DNA of 64,000 nucleotides from Clostridioides difficile_D (GCA_945861085.1 OX244046.1:2108001-2172000); one strand, 5' to 3'. Shown: positions 27,070 through 35,489, numbered from the stretch's first letter. Notes: generated by a model from the sequence alone, not told the origin. Translations and numbers: made by a program.

Positions 27070-27105
27070 GAAATTTATTTATATTTAAAGCTTATTAGTA
27101 TCCAA

Positions 27106-27594
27106 TTATGATAAACTTACACACTCTTCCACATATTGATTACATACATATCCAGAGTATCTTTTGCCATTTTTATTAATATTAATTCTTGCCCAATTTC
27201 CAACATTATAACATACTTCTACTTTAAAACCATCAGGAATTTTAGTTATAATTTTAGAATCTGATGTTCTATCATTTCTAAGTTCTACACTCAAACCACT
27301 TGTTCTTATATGTCCTACATAATTCTTTCTTCTGTCTTTTATTATATTATTACTCTTATTTTTAGTATTGCCAAATATTTCTAAGTATTTATAAAGTAAC
27401 CATCCTTTATCATAATTACTTTCAACTTCTGCCCATATTCCTTCTACACATTTTAACTTAACAATTTTACCTTCTGGTATGCTTTTCAACTTCATACTAT
27501 TTATGTCTGGTTTTTCTCTTAAATTTAATTTCACTTTAGTCTTAAAATTGATGTTAGATTTACTAAAATTTTTTAACATTAATTCAGATATCAT
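27106..27594 (-). CDS. Bacterial SH3-domain protein under c-di-GMP control
   Basis: A 162 aa protein with two SH3b repeats. The first is at about residues 20-70 (KVKLNLREKPDINSMKLKSI, then GIWAEVESNYDKGWLLYKYL). The second is at about 90-155 (GLSVELRNDRTSDSKIITKI, then NWARININKNGKRYSGYV). SH3b domains usually bind cell wall peptides, but no signal peptide is seen, so the site of action is unclear. The start at 27594 is chosen because AGGAGGG lies just upstream; an earlier in-frame ATG lacks one. The c-di-GMP riboswitch at 27677-27769 is in its leader, so high c-di-GMP should lower its expression. Confidence 0.75.
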   Translation of the reverse strand: MISELMLKNFSKSNINFKTKVKLNLREKPDINSMKLKSIPEGKIVKLKCVEGIWAEVESNYDKGWLLYKYLEIFGNTKNKSNNIIKDRRKNYVGHIRTSGLSVELRNDRTSDSKIITKIPDGFKVEVCYNVGNWARININKNGKRYSGYVCNQYVEECVSLS

Positions 27595-27656
27595 CTTAAG
27601 CCCTCCTATTGCCAAATATTAAGTTATTAAAAATACATAACTTTAAAAATACTCTT

Positions 27657-27682
27657 AACAAAAAGAATCATTATCTTTTTGG
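27657..27682 (-). terminator. c-di-GMP riboswitch terminator
   Basis: On the minus strand CAAAAAGA-TAATGA-TTCTTTTTG forms a hairpin whose 5' arm overlaps the end of the aptamer P1 stem, mirroring the arrangement at 17397-17425. Confidence 0.7.
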
Positions 27683-27769
27683 CAACTGGCTGACATGACC
27701 TTTATTAAATAAAGATTTTAGTCCCTATAGCTTTGCGTCATTAGATTTATCTAATATTGCCTATATCTG
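27677..27769 (-). promoter_or_regulatory. Cyclic-di-GMP class I riboswitch (GEMM-I)
   Basis: The minus strand reads ATAGGCAATATTAGA, TGACGCAAAGCTATAGGG, ACTAAA, then ATGTCAGCCAGTTGCC. The conserved core is identical over long stretches to the element at 17319-17404, with a longer P2 loop. It precedes the SH3-domain gene by about 80 bases. Confidence 0.9.
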
Positions 27770-28160
27770 AATCATAGCATAATTTAAATAATTACAAAAT
27801 AATATTACTTCAAATTTTATATAAATTAAATATAAATTAAATTTTTAATTAATAATAAATAAAAAATATCTTTATATTTATTAATTTAATTATTATTCTT
27901 CATGATTCATCTAAAAAATAGTAATTCACCTATAATGTCACTACTTTTAACAAACCTTTTCTAACAAAAGATTCTCATATAAAATCAGTCACTATCTTCT
28001 TACATGTTTTAATTGATATAAAAGCATTTTGCTTAGTAAAGAACTAAAATAACACATACTAATTATCTTATTTTTTTTATATCTCATAATAAGATACTTA
28101 TAGTATATTTTATATGAAGATTTTATTATAAGTATCTTATATTTTATTTTTTAAGTTAAC
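27770..28160. other. AT-rich intergenic region between divergent genes
   Basis: No gene is seen. An inverted repeat around AAGATACTTATAG/TATAAGTATCTTAT at 28091-28142 brackets an AT loop. It could be a terminator or operator, but no transcript unit ends here. Confidence 0.4.
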
Positions 28161-28212
28161 TTGACAAAGCAAAAATACTATTGTATTATTATTATAGACT
28201 GACGGTCGGTTT
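28161..28212 (+). promoter_or_regulatory. Sigma-A promoter with TetR-like operator
   Basis: TTGACA (28161-28166), a 17-base spacer and TATTAT (28184-28189) make a near-consensus promoter. Just downstream, AGACTGACGGTCGGT (28196-28210) is an imperfect palindrome of the kind bound by TetR-family regulators of exporters, overlapping the expected transcription start. It drives the ABC exporter genes at 28544-31646. Confidence 0.7.
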
Positions 28213-28543
28213 AAAAATAGCATCTATGAGTATTATAAGATAAATCGAAAGATAAAAATATTTAATACAAAGTTCTTGGATAACTAATCAAATAAATAGA
28301 GTTAAAACAAATTATAAAAAATACATATGATTTTAATTACAAAATTGAGGAAATAGATGCCTAACAATATTAAAATCTAATGTAACTATTAATACTCTTG
28401 CATCTATAGCTCTAACTAAATAAATTATCTAAAATATAATTTCTAAATTTTTATATTTGATTCTTACTATTAATTTAGCTAGTTATATCATTATATTTAT
28501 ACCATTTATAATCATAAAAATTTTTAAGAAATGAGGATTAATT
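28213..28543 (+). other. Long leader with possible remnant of a regulator gene
   Basis: There are about 330 bases between promoter and first gene. GAGGAAATAG at about 28347 precedes an ATG with a frame of only seven codons (MPNNIKI), and a nearby frame gives VTINTLASIALTK. Both could be debris of the N-terminus of a TetR-type gene, but this is weak. No intact ORF is present. Confidence 0.3.
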
Positions 28544-30874
28544 ATGCTTAAAAGAATATTACTGAAAGATTTAACAAGAAATAAAGTAGTAACAACAACT
28601 CTATTTATTTTTATTTTACTTGCATCAATGTTGGTATCTAGTGCAACAAACGTCATTGTAGAACTAACCGATTCTATGACTTCCTTGTTTCAAAAATCTC
28701 ATGCACCCCACTATGTTCAAATGTATTCTGGTAAATTGAATCAAGAAGAAATTGATAAGTTTTCATCTAAAACTCCATGTGCAAAAGAACAACAGACTAC
28801 TGAACTTTTAAATATAAATGGAGCTAATATTTTTCTGGGAAATAATGGAAAAAATCAAGCTAACAGTGTACTAGAAAATAGCTTTACAAAACAAAATGAT
28901 AAATTTGATTTTTTATTAGATATGGATAATCAAATAATGCAAATAAAAGATGGTGAAATAGGAGTTCCTGTATATTATATGAAGCAATACAATTTAAAAA
29001 TTGGGAATACAATAAAAATTATTAATGGTAATTTCTTTATGGAGTTTACAATAAAAGATTTTATACGCGATGCTCAAATGAACCCTTCTCTAGTTACTTC
29101 AAAACGTTTTTTAATAAGTGATAATGATTGGAACACTTTAAAAGCTAATATAGGAGAAAGCGAGTATCTGATTGAATTTCTATTAAATGATATAAATAAA
29201 ATTAATAAATTTGAGACACTATATCAATCAACTAAACTTCCACAAATAGGCACATCAATAACTTATCCTATTTATCAAGTACTAAATGCTTTGTCTGATG
29301 GAATTGTAGTGATTATTGTCATCTTAATTAGTATTCTTCTTATTGTAATTTCTGTTTTATGCTTACGATTTACATTGATTACAACGATTGAAGAAGATTA
29401 TAGAGAGATTGGAGTTATGAAAGCAATTGGAATTCAAAATAGCAACATCCAAAATCTATATTTGACAAAATACTTGTTAATTGCATCTTTGGCAAGTTCT
29501 CTTGGTTACATACTATCATTATTTATAGGTTCCTTTTTTACAAAAAATATTAATCTTTATATGGGAACAGTAAATAAATCTACTTTTAGTATACTTATTC
29601 CTTTTATTGGCTCAGTTCTTGTATTTGTATCTATTGTATTCTTTTGTAAAATTATACTTAAAAAGTTAAAAAAAATATCGGCCGTGGATGCATTAAGAAG
29701 TAGTAAGTCTATAAACTCTGTAAAATATGGATATAACCTACAACTCTACAAAAACAAAATAACAAACACTAACATGTTTTTAGGATTAAATGAAGTAGTA
29801 AGAAAATTTACTACCTATGGATTGCTCTGCTTTGTCTATATGATTTGTATTTTTCTTATGATTGTACCACTTAATTTTCTAAACACTATTCAATCACCTG
29901 AATTTATTACTTACATGGGTGCTGGTAAAAGCGATATTCGTATTGATTTACAACGAGCAAAACAAACTCAGCATCTTTTTAATTCTATATTACAGAATAT
30001 TAAAAACGACAGTGATATTGAAAAATATGCATCCTTTACAACAAGTTCATATAAAATAAAAAATAAAGATGGTGAATTAGAAAATATAAAAATAGAAAAT
30101 GGAAACTTTAAAACTTTCCCACTAACATATTTGAAAGGTTCTGCACCAATAAAAGAAGATGAAATTGCATTGTCTACTATAAATGCAAATGAATTAGAGA
30201 AAAGTATTGGAGACAATTTGTCAGTTTTCTCAAAAAATAAAGAGTTAACTCTCACTGTTAGTGGCATATATCAAGATATCACATATGGAGGTAAGACTGC
30301 AAAAGCTATGCTACCTTCTGAAGAAGATAATATTTTATGGAATATTATAAATTTAAATATAAAGTCTGGAGTTAATTTAGAAGATAAATTAAAGCAATAC
30401 AGTATAGATTATTCCCCTGCTAAAGTTACAGATATGAATAATTACATAAGTCAAACATTGGGTTCTGTCATCAGTCAGTTAAGACTTGTTATAAAATTAT
30501 CTTTTATCATATCTGTTGCAATTTCTTCATTAATTACAGCAATGTTTTTTAAAATGCTCATTGCTAAAGATACATCACAAACAGCAACTATGCTTAGTTT
30601 AGGGTTTTCCACTAGAGATATACGTATTCAATACATTACAAGAGCTTTATTAGTACTTATAATTGGAGTTGGTTTAGGAATTATTCTAGCAAATACACTT
30701 GGACAAAAAATATCTGGATTACTACTTTCTGGCATATTAAATCTTCAATTTGTAGTAAACCCATTAGTTATATATATACTTTGTCCAGCAATTTTAATTC
30801 TCACAATATTCATTACAATTACAGTAATTAGCAGAACAATCAATAAAATAAAAATTATATCTATTATAGAATAA
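28544..30874 (+). CDS. FtsX-like ABC transporter permease
   Basis: A 776 aa permease with two FtsX/MacB halves. A first membrane helix lies at about 18-38, a large extracellular domain at about 40-250, three helices at about 255-375, a fourth near 425, a second outer domain at about 450-630, and three closing helices at about 640-770. This is the layout of permeases that export or sense peptides and antibiotics or release lipids. It forms one operon with the ATPase 10 bases downstream. GAGG lies before the ATG. The substrate is unknown; the TetR-like operator suggests drug or toxin export. Confidence 0.85.
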   Translation: MLKRILLKDLTRNKVVTTTLFIFILLASMLVSSATNVIVELTDSMTSLFQKSHAPHYVQMYSGKLNQEEIDKFSSKTPCAKEQQTTELLNINGANIFLGNNGKNQANSVLENSFTKQNDKFDFLLDMDNQIMQIKDGEIGVPVYYMKQYNLKIGNTIKIINGNFFMEFTIKDFIRDAQMNPSLVTSKRFLISDNDWNTLKANIGESEYLIEFLLNDINKINKFETLYQSTKLPQIGTSITYPIYQVLNALSDGIVVIIVILISILLIVISVLCLRFTLITTIEEDYREIGVMKAIGIQNSNIQNLYLTKYLLIASLASSLGYILSLFIGSFFTKNINLYMGTVNKSTFSILIPFIGSVLVFVSIVFFCKIILKKLKKISAVDALRSSKSINSVKYGYNLQLYKNKITNTNMFLGLNEVVRKFTTYGLLCFVYMICIFLMIVPLNFLNTIQSPEFITYMGAGKSDIRIDLQRAKQTQHLFNSILQNIKNDSDIEKYASFTTSSYKIKNKDGELENIKIENGNFKTFPLTYLKGSAPIKEDEIALSTINANELEKSIGDNLSVFSKNKELTLTVSGIYQDITYGGKTAKAMLPSEEDNILWNIINLNIKSGVNLEDKLKQYSIDYSPAKVTDMNNYISQTLGSVISQLRLVIKLSFIISVAISSLITAMFFKMLIAKDTSQTATMLSLGFSTRDIRIQYITRALLVLIIGVGLGIILANTLGQKISGLLLSGILNLQFVVNPLVIYILCPAILILTIFITITVISRTINKIKIISIIE

Positions 30875-30884
30875 GGGGGATGTT

Positions 30885-31646
30885 ATGAATAATATTATAG
30901 AAGCTAAAAAAATTATTAAAGAATATAATATTGGTAAAGGAAATGTACAACAAATTTTAAAAGGAATAGATTTATCCATTCAACAGGGTGAATTTATATC
31001 TGTTATGGGGGCTTCTGGTTCTGGAAAATCAACTCTACTACACAACATAAGTGGAATGGATAAATTAACATCTGGAACTATCAAATTTTCAGGCAAAATG
31101 CTCTCTAATATGTCTGAAGAAGAATTATCAAAACTTCGATTAAAAAACATGGGTTTTATCTTTCAACAAAGTAATTTACTTAAAAACTTAAATATATTTG
31201 ACAACATAATCCTTTCTGCTTACTTAAGCAAAGAAGAAAGTCGCCATACAATCAATGAACGAGCAACAAGACTTATGGAGAAAATGAATATTTTAGAAAT
31301 CAAAGATAAAGATATTACTCAGGTTTCCGGAGGTCAACTTCAAAGAGCTTCTATCTGTCGTGCTTTAATTAATAAACCGAAAATTTTATTTGGAGATGAA
31401 CCAACAGGTGCACTTAATTCAAAACTGACAAATGAAGTAATGGACATCCTTATAGATATTAACCAATTAGGTACAACTATTATGCTTGTAACTCATGATG
31501 CCAAGGTAGCCTCAAAGACTGAACGAGTATTATTTATGTCTGATGGTCTGATTATTGGAGAAATTAAATTGGACAAATTTAATAATAATAATTTAAAAGA
31601 ACGAGAAAATAAGCTGATAAGTTGGCTATCAGAATTAAGTTTTTAG
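30885..31646 (+). CDS. ABC transporter ATP-binding protein (MacB/LolD class)
   Basis: A 253 aa ATPase. Walker A MGASGSGKSTLLHNISG lies near residue 43, the Q-loop FIFQQSNLLKNL near residue 92, the signature VSGGQLQRASICRALI near residue 147 (Val in place of the usual Leu), Walker B ILFGDEPTGALNS near residue 167 and switch His in LVTHDAK. The last 25 residues, ending ENKLISWLSELSF, extend beyond the usual fold. GGGGG precedes the ATG. It partners the permease at 28544-30874. Confidence 0.9.
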   Translation: MNNIIEAKKIIKEYNIGKGNVQQILKGIDLSIQQGEFISVMGASGSGKSTLLHNISGMDKLTSGTIKFSGKMLSNMSEEELSKLRLKNMGFIFQQSNLLKNLNIFDNIILSAYLSKEESRHTINERATRLMEKMNILEIKDKDITQVSGGQLQRASICRALINKPKILFGDEPTGALNSKLTNEVMDILIDINQLGTTIMLVTHDAKVASKTERVLFMSDGLIIGEIKLDKFNNNNLKERENKLISWLSELSF

Positions 31647-31754
31647 CTTTATTAAACTGTTTACTTTGTTTATACTTCAAAGCTGACAACTTATCCAACA
31701 TTTGATTCTAAAATTTAATTGATAAAATTAATTACTATTTTAAATTATAAAAAT

Positions 31755-31799
31755 GAGTGTCTCAAAATCAACTTTTTAGTCTATGAGGCACTCTTTTTT
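31755..31799 (+). terminator. Terminator of the ABC exporter operon, made from an IS end
   Basis: GAGTGTCTCA (31755-31764) pairs with TGAGGCACTC (31784-31793) with one G-T pair, followed by TTTTTT. It lies about 110 bases past the ATPase stop codon. The same segment is homologous to the left end of the IS3-family element. Confidence 0.75.
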
Positions 31800-31855
31800 G
31801 TATGAAATCAAATATATTTTCATCATTTCAACAATGAAAAAGAGATTTATCTTTA
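31755..31855 (+). repeat. Solo fragment of the IS3-family left end
   Basis: About 100 bases closely match 21334-21435, the left end of the intact IS: both contain TATCTCAAAAT or GTGTCTCAAAAT, then TATGAGGCAC or CATGAGGCAC, then TTTTGTATGAAAT, then TATATTTTCATCATTTC and CAATGAAAAA. Similarity fades after about 31855. No transposase remains. It is either the trace of an old insertion or a short non-autonomous derivative. Confidence 0.75.
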
Positions 31856-31965
31856 TAAATTTAAGTCTTGTTTATTAAATACATTTAAAAAATTTATCTA
31901 GACTACATTATTTCTGTAAAACAAAATTTAACCATTAGAATTATTATCCAAAAAGAATAAAAAAG

Positions 31966-32002
31966 AAGGTATAAAGAGCTACCCTCATGCTCAGTATACC
32001 TT
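31966..32002 (-). terminator. Terminator of the small gene at 32011-32175
   Basis: AAGGTATA (31966-31973) and TATACCTT (31995-32002) form the stem; on the minus strand CTTTTTTATTC follows it. It lies nine bases past the stop codon. Confidence 0.7.
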
Positions 32003-32010
32003 ATAAATAT

Positions 32011-32175
32011 CTAAACTTCATTTTTTACTAATTTTTCTATATCTTTGATAATATGTTCTTTAGATTTTTTCCCAGCTATAGCATCAAAAATTGCAACAGC
32101 CTTTTTCTCTCCAAACTTTTCTGCTACATCATTAAAGTCTAAAAATCTAACACTTTCTTTTGGTTTACCAAACAT
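32011..32175 (-). CDS. Small hypothetical protein, 54 aa
   Basis: The family is not recognised. MFGKPKESVRFLDFNDVAEK opens a soluble, mostly helical, Lys/Glu-rich protein with no signal or membrane segment. ATG at 32175 has GAGAGGTG five bases upstream; the frame continues six codons further without a better site. A dedicated terminator directly after the stop supports a real small gene. Confidence 0.6.
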   Translation of the reverse strand: MFGKPKESVRFLDFNDVAEKFGEKKAVAIFDAIAGKKSKEHIIKDIEKLVKNEV

Positions 32176-32688
32176 ATAACACCTCTCATACATTTTTATA
32201 TATTTATTATAACTTCTATATATTTATTTTTCACCAATAAACGTTAGACAAATTAGTTCCTTTATTTTTTTAACTTAATTTTATCTTCAAGATTCCTAAC
32301 AAAAATAGTTTATTCTACTTTATAAATAAAAATAGACAATTTAATTTGTAGGAAACTTAATAATAAAATACAGTAAATAAAACTTTGTTTAACCTATTTG
32401 CAAAAGTTATTTGTTAAAACTTCTGTGAATTATAAAGAGTCTTCTAGTACATAAAAATATAAATATGTAAATATTCAATTTATTTAAAATAAAAAATATA
32501 TAAAAGATTTAATAATAACAATATACAATTCTCAATATAGTCTATAATGTAAATAATTCAAAACCACTATATTATTTTAAACTTTATGTATACAATTCTA
32601 AAAATTTAATAAAAAATAAGCTTAGAAAATAAAACTTAATTTTAAAAAACTCATTATTACTAGTCTAAATAAACTATCACTGTTAAGA
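32176..32688. other. AT-rich intergenic region
   Basis: Over 500 bases between two minus-strand genes. No ORF with a ribosome binding site, hairpin with T-run or repeat was recognised. It must contain the promoter of the 54 aa gene. Confidence 0.4.
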
Positions 32689-33021
32689 TTATATGTTAAA
32701 CTCTTCTAAGATTTTTATTGCAAATCTTGCGTTTGGATATGTAATAGACCCACCACCAATTACACCTATTTTTATAGCTTCTATAATTTCATCTTTACTT
32801 GCTCCATAATTAATACAGCCCTCAATATGATAACAAATACACTCATCACATCGACTTAAAATTGAAATAGCTAACCCCATTAATTCCTTATTTTTTTTAC
32901 TTATAGCTCCTTCTGAATAAGTCTTATCATCAAGACTTCCAAATATTCTAAAAAACTCATCTGTCTCGCTTAATTTCTTATTGTAAAATTCCCTATATGC
33001 CCTCATTTCTTTAGTATTCAT
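32689..33021 (-). CDS. Carboxymuconolactone decarboxylase/AhpD-like family protein
   Basis: A 110 aa protein with the CMD/AhpD core. The redox motif is CDECICYH near residues 64-71 (Cys-x-x-Cys with His four residues later), followed by GASKDEIIEAIKIGVIGGG. AhpD-like proteins use this pair in peroxide or thiol redox reactions; many small clostridial members have no known substrate. It is a single gene. GGAG lies before the ATG. Confidence 0.82.
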   Translation of the reverse strand: MNTKEMRAYREFYNKKLSETDEFFRIFGSLDDKTYSEGAISKKNKELMGLAISILSRCDECICYHIEGCINYGASKDEIIEAIKIGVIGGGSITYPNARFAIKILEEFNI

Positions 33022-33174
33022 CTTCTATCTCCTATATTTATAAATAATTTCTTATAATAGTATCACACTATACTTATCCTTTCAACATTAGGTACAAACT
33101 TTCAATTTATGTTCAATAGTCTAATTTATATAATTTTTTAAAAATCTCAACAATTTATCATTAAGTAAGATTTT

Positions 33175-33230
33175 TTCAGAACTAAAACAAAGGTCTTAGT
33201 CATTTCCTCATTATCTATTTTAGTTCTGAA
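33175..33230. terminator. Long-loop terminator-like inverted repeat
   Basis: TTCAGAACTAAAA (33175-33187) is exactly complementary to TTTTAGTTCTGAA (33218-33230) with a 30-base loop. On the minus strand AAAAAATC follows as TTTTTT-free sequence only partly, so termination of the SdpI-like gene is likely but not certain. Confidence 0.5.
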
Positions 33231-33273
33231 ATACATTATCTTTATCCAAATATTATGATAGTGATTGATTACA

Positions 33274-33906
33274 TTAATTATTTTTACCTGAAATTTTATA
33301 CATCAAGTAAGAATATATAAATGGTAATATTACAATTACAAAGATATTATAAAAAGGAATATTAATAAATGCATTAATAATTAATAATATTCCACCAATA
33401 AGCCAAATCCATCCAGCTAAGTAATGTGTCTTATTCCAATTTTCTTCATCATTAAGGGTCCATGGTAAAATTATTCCAACTGAATAATTTCGTTTACATT
33501 TAGGAAGATAATTTCCAAATAAAATAACTAATATCCCCGAAATTAAGCCTGTATAAAAATTAAACTCCAAACTAATTCCTGTTGAATACAAAACCATCAT
33601 AATTTGTAGAATCACTGAAAGTATAGCAACTCCCCATTTTGATAAATTTTGCATAACATTTGAAAGAGCCGCTTTCTTAGGTTCATTCTCAAGTCTAAAC
33701 CATGTATATAAATGGATACATAGCATTAACAATGGTACACCAAAAGCTGCTATAACCTTTGGAGCATAATTATCTGGATTCCCATAGTTATCAAAATGAA
33801 TTGCAACTTCATTTGGTAATCTATTATAAAAATATATCGATACAATAAATGGTATAAAACATATTAAAGTAGATAAAACAAATTGTTTATTTATCGCTTT
33901 TTTCAT
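33274..33906 (-). CDS. SdpI/DUF1648 family membrane protein
   Basis: A 210 aa protein with about six membrane helices. The N-terminal DUF1648 motif LPNEVAIHFDNYGNPDNYAPK lies near residues 29-49, with cores IHFDNYGNPD and YAPK. The C-terminal SdpI part holds GNYLPKCKRNYSVGI and PWTLNDEENWNKTHYLAG. SdpI in Bacillus confers immunity to the SDP toxin and holds the SdpR repressor at the membrane. The start at 33906 is chosen by GGAGAAGGGAG upstream and overlaps the ArsR gene by 20 bases. No sdpABC toxin genes are nearby, so it may be an orphan immunity or sensor protein. Confidence 0.85.
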   Translation of the reverse strand: MKKAINKQFVLSTLICFIPFIVSIYFYNRLPNEVAIHFDNYGNPDNYAPKVIAAFGVPLLMLCIHLYTWFRLENEPKKAALSNVMQNLSKWGVAILSVILQIMMVLYSTGISLEFNFYTGLISGILVILFGNYLPKCKRNYSVGIILPWTLNDEENWNKTHYLAGWIWLIGGILLIINAFINIPFYNIFVIVILPFIYSYLMYKISGKNN

Positions 33907-34186
33907 TATCTTTTTCTCCCTTCTCCATAAATTGTGAAAACCAAAGCATAACTTCTTCAAAAACCGAAATATTTATTTCATAGAAAATAAAATTTTTATA
34001 CTTTGTTTCAAATATGAGTCCTGCCTTTTTTAATTGAGATAGATGATAAGAAATTGTGGCATTTGTCATATTAAATTTTTCACTAATTTCTCCTGCTGAC
34101 ATTTTATTCTCTCTTAGCATAACCAATATTTCTCTTCGTATAGGGTCTGAAAGAGCTTTAAAAGTTTCTGGAAACCCCAACACCAT
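33887..34186 (-). CDS. ArsR-family transcriptional regulator (SdpR-like)
   Basis: A protein of about 99 aa with a winged helix. FKALSDPIRREILVMLRE near the start, AGEISEKFNMTNATISYHLS (recognition helix) at about 52-71 and GLIFETKYKNFIFYEI wing follow the ArsR/SdpR pattern, with no metal-binding cysteines. It is encoded with, and overlapping, an SdpI-type protein, the arrangement of the Bacillus sdpRI operon. Two palindromes flank its promoter, indicating autorepression. The exact start is uncertain: AGAGAGGTG is too close to the ATG at 34186, so a GTG two codons later may be used. Confidence 0.87.
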   Translation of the reverse strand: MVLGFPETFKALSDPIRREILVMLRENKMSAGEISEKFNMTNATISYHLSQLKKAGLIFETKYKNFIFYEINISVFEEVMLWFSQFMEKGEKDNEKSDK

Positions 34187-34191
34187 CACCT

Positions 34192-34278
34192 CTCTATTTA
34201 GAATTTCATCTAAATAGAGTATACTATAACTCTCATTTTATTTCAATAACTATTTAGAAAATTTTCTAAATAGTTATT
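34192..34278 (-). promoter_or_regulatory. Promoter flanked by two ArsR-type operators
   Basis: On the minus strand TTGAAA (34246-34241), 17 bases, TATACT (34223-34218). One operator is a perfect 34-base palindrome, AATAACTATTTAGAAAA plus its complement (34245-34278), touching the -35. The second, CTCTATTTAGA/TCTAAATAGAG (34192-34219), overlaps the -10 and start. Both share ATTTAGA. This fits autorepression by the ArsR-type regulator. Confidence 0.78.
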
Positions 34279-34367
34279 TGAAATTTTCACATAAAAGTTT
34301 TTAATTTACTTAAATAGGCCAATTTTATTAAACTCTTATTTTTATCTAAATATTTTAATTTCAAAAA

Positions 34368-34403
34368 CAAAAGAGCTTAGAAATTAAACTCCAAGCCCTT
34401 TTG
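34368..34403 (-). terminator. Terminator of the 44 aa gene
   Basis: CAAAAGAGCTTAG (34368-34380) and CCAAGCCCTTTTG (34391-34403) pair with two mismatches; on the minus strand TTTTTGAAA follows. Confidence 0.65.
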
Positions 34404-34440
34404 TTTTATATTTTTTATATTTAAAATATAATGCATACCA

Positions 34441-34575
34441 TTATGCAACATATTCATATTTTTCTTTGTATTCTCTCATGGCATCATTCCAAGCTTCTTG
34501 TACTGTTACACCTCTTTTATTAGCAATTTTTTGTGCCAGTTCAATTATCTTCATAGCTCTTCTTGATATGTTCAT
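34441..34575 (-). CDS. Small hypothetical protein, 44 aa
   Basis: GGGAGGA lies seven bases before the ATG at 34575. The protein begins MNISRRAMKIIELAQKIANK and continues RGVTVQEAWNDAMREY, which reads as an amphipathic, helical, soluble peptide; it ends EYVA. A terminator follows at 34368-34403. The start site, terminator and sensible composition support a real gene. The family and function are unknown. Confidence 0.6.
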   Translation of the reverse strand: MNISRRAMKIIELAQKIANKRGVTVQEAWNDAMREYKEKYEYVA

Positions 34576-34736
34576 AAATATTCCTCCCACAAATTATTAT
34601 ATATTTCATATACATAAATCAAAGTTATATTTTTATGATATAACCTTATACCATAATATTACAATTTATATGTGTATTATATATGAACTATATTAGAAAA
34701 TAATTAGAATTTTTATAAAACTAAAAAGTTAACACA

Positions 34737-35489
34737 CTAAAGTAACGTCTGATATACTAATTTTGTGACCATAAACAATGCCATTACTAGAAATATTGGT
34801 TTTATCATTTTTGAACCTTTTTTTATAGCAACTTTAGCACCAACATAAGCACCTATTATCATCACTAATGCAAATACTATAGCAATCTGATAATACACCT
34901 GACCATTTATCATGAATAATAATAATGAAGTTATATTACTTGTTAAGTTTAATATTTTTGTATTTGCAGAAGCATGTAAAAAATCATATCCATATATTTT
35001 TATAAACCCAAAAGTTAAAAAAGTTCCTGTACCTGGACCAAAAAAACCATCATAAAAACCCATTATAAGAGCCATGAGCATTCCTAATCTTAAATTTTTC
35101 TTATTAATAGCTTCAAAATTATCTTCTTGACCTAAATTTTTTGAAACAAAGGTGTAAATAGCTACTATTAAAATCATTACTACAACCAAGACATTTAATA
35201 TATCTTCACTTATTGATAGTACACATCTTACACCTAGAATACTACCAATAATAGTAAATGGTACTAATTTTTTTAAAAGGTCATTATTGATTTTTCCAGA
35301 TTTCGCATATCTATAAGCACTACTTATGCATCCTGCTGATGCTGCAAATTTATTTGTACCAATAGCAAGATGCACTGGCACTCCAATTGCCATAAGAACA
35401 GGCATGCTTATAAGCCCTCCTCCTCCTGCTATAGAATCTACAAAAGAAGCTAAAAAACCACCTATACATAAAAAAATAATTGCAAACAT
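34737..35489 (-). CDS. TauE/SafE family sulfite or sulfonate exporter
   Basis: A 250 aa protein with seven to eight membrane helices. The duplicated family motif appears as GGGGLISMPVLMAIGVPVHL near residue 22 and FGPGTGTFLTFGFIKIYGYD near residue 146. TauE/SafE proteins move sulfite, sulfoacetate or related organosulfur anions. It lies directly downstream of the AraC/cupin regulator on the same strand, about 50 bases apart, which suggests the regulator controls it. GGAGG precedes the ATG. Confidence 0.85.
   Translation of the reverse strand: MFAIIFLCIGGFLASFVDSIAGGGGLISMPVLMAIGVPVHLAIGTNKFAASAGCISSAYRYAKSGKINNDLLKKLVPFTIIGSILGVRCVLSISEDILNVLVVVMILIVAIYTFVSKNLGQEDNFEAINKKNLRLGMLMALIMGFYDGFFGPGTGTFLTFGFIKIYGYDFLHASANTKILNLTSNITSLLLFMINGQVYYQIAIVFALVMIIGAYVGAKVAIKKGSKMIKPIFLVMALFMVTKLVYQTLL

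Noticed and set aside
33274..34186. Complete SDP toxin system
   Set aside because: Only the SdpR/SdpI-like pair is present; no sdpABC-type toxin genes lie nearby.
34466..34696. 76-codon plus-strand ORF
   Set aside because: It is the opposite strand of the 44 aa gene at 34441-34575, which has a good ribosome binding site and terminator.
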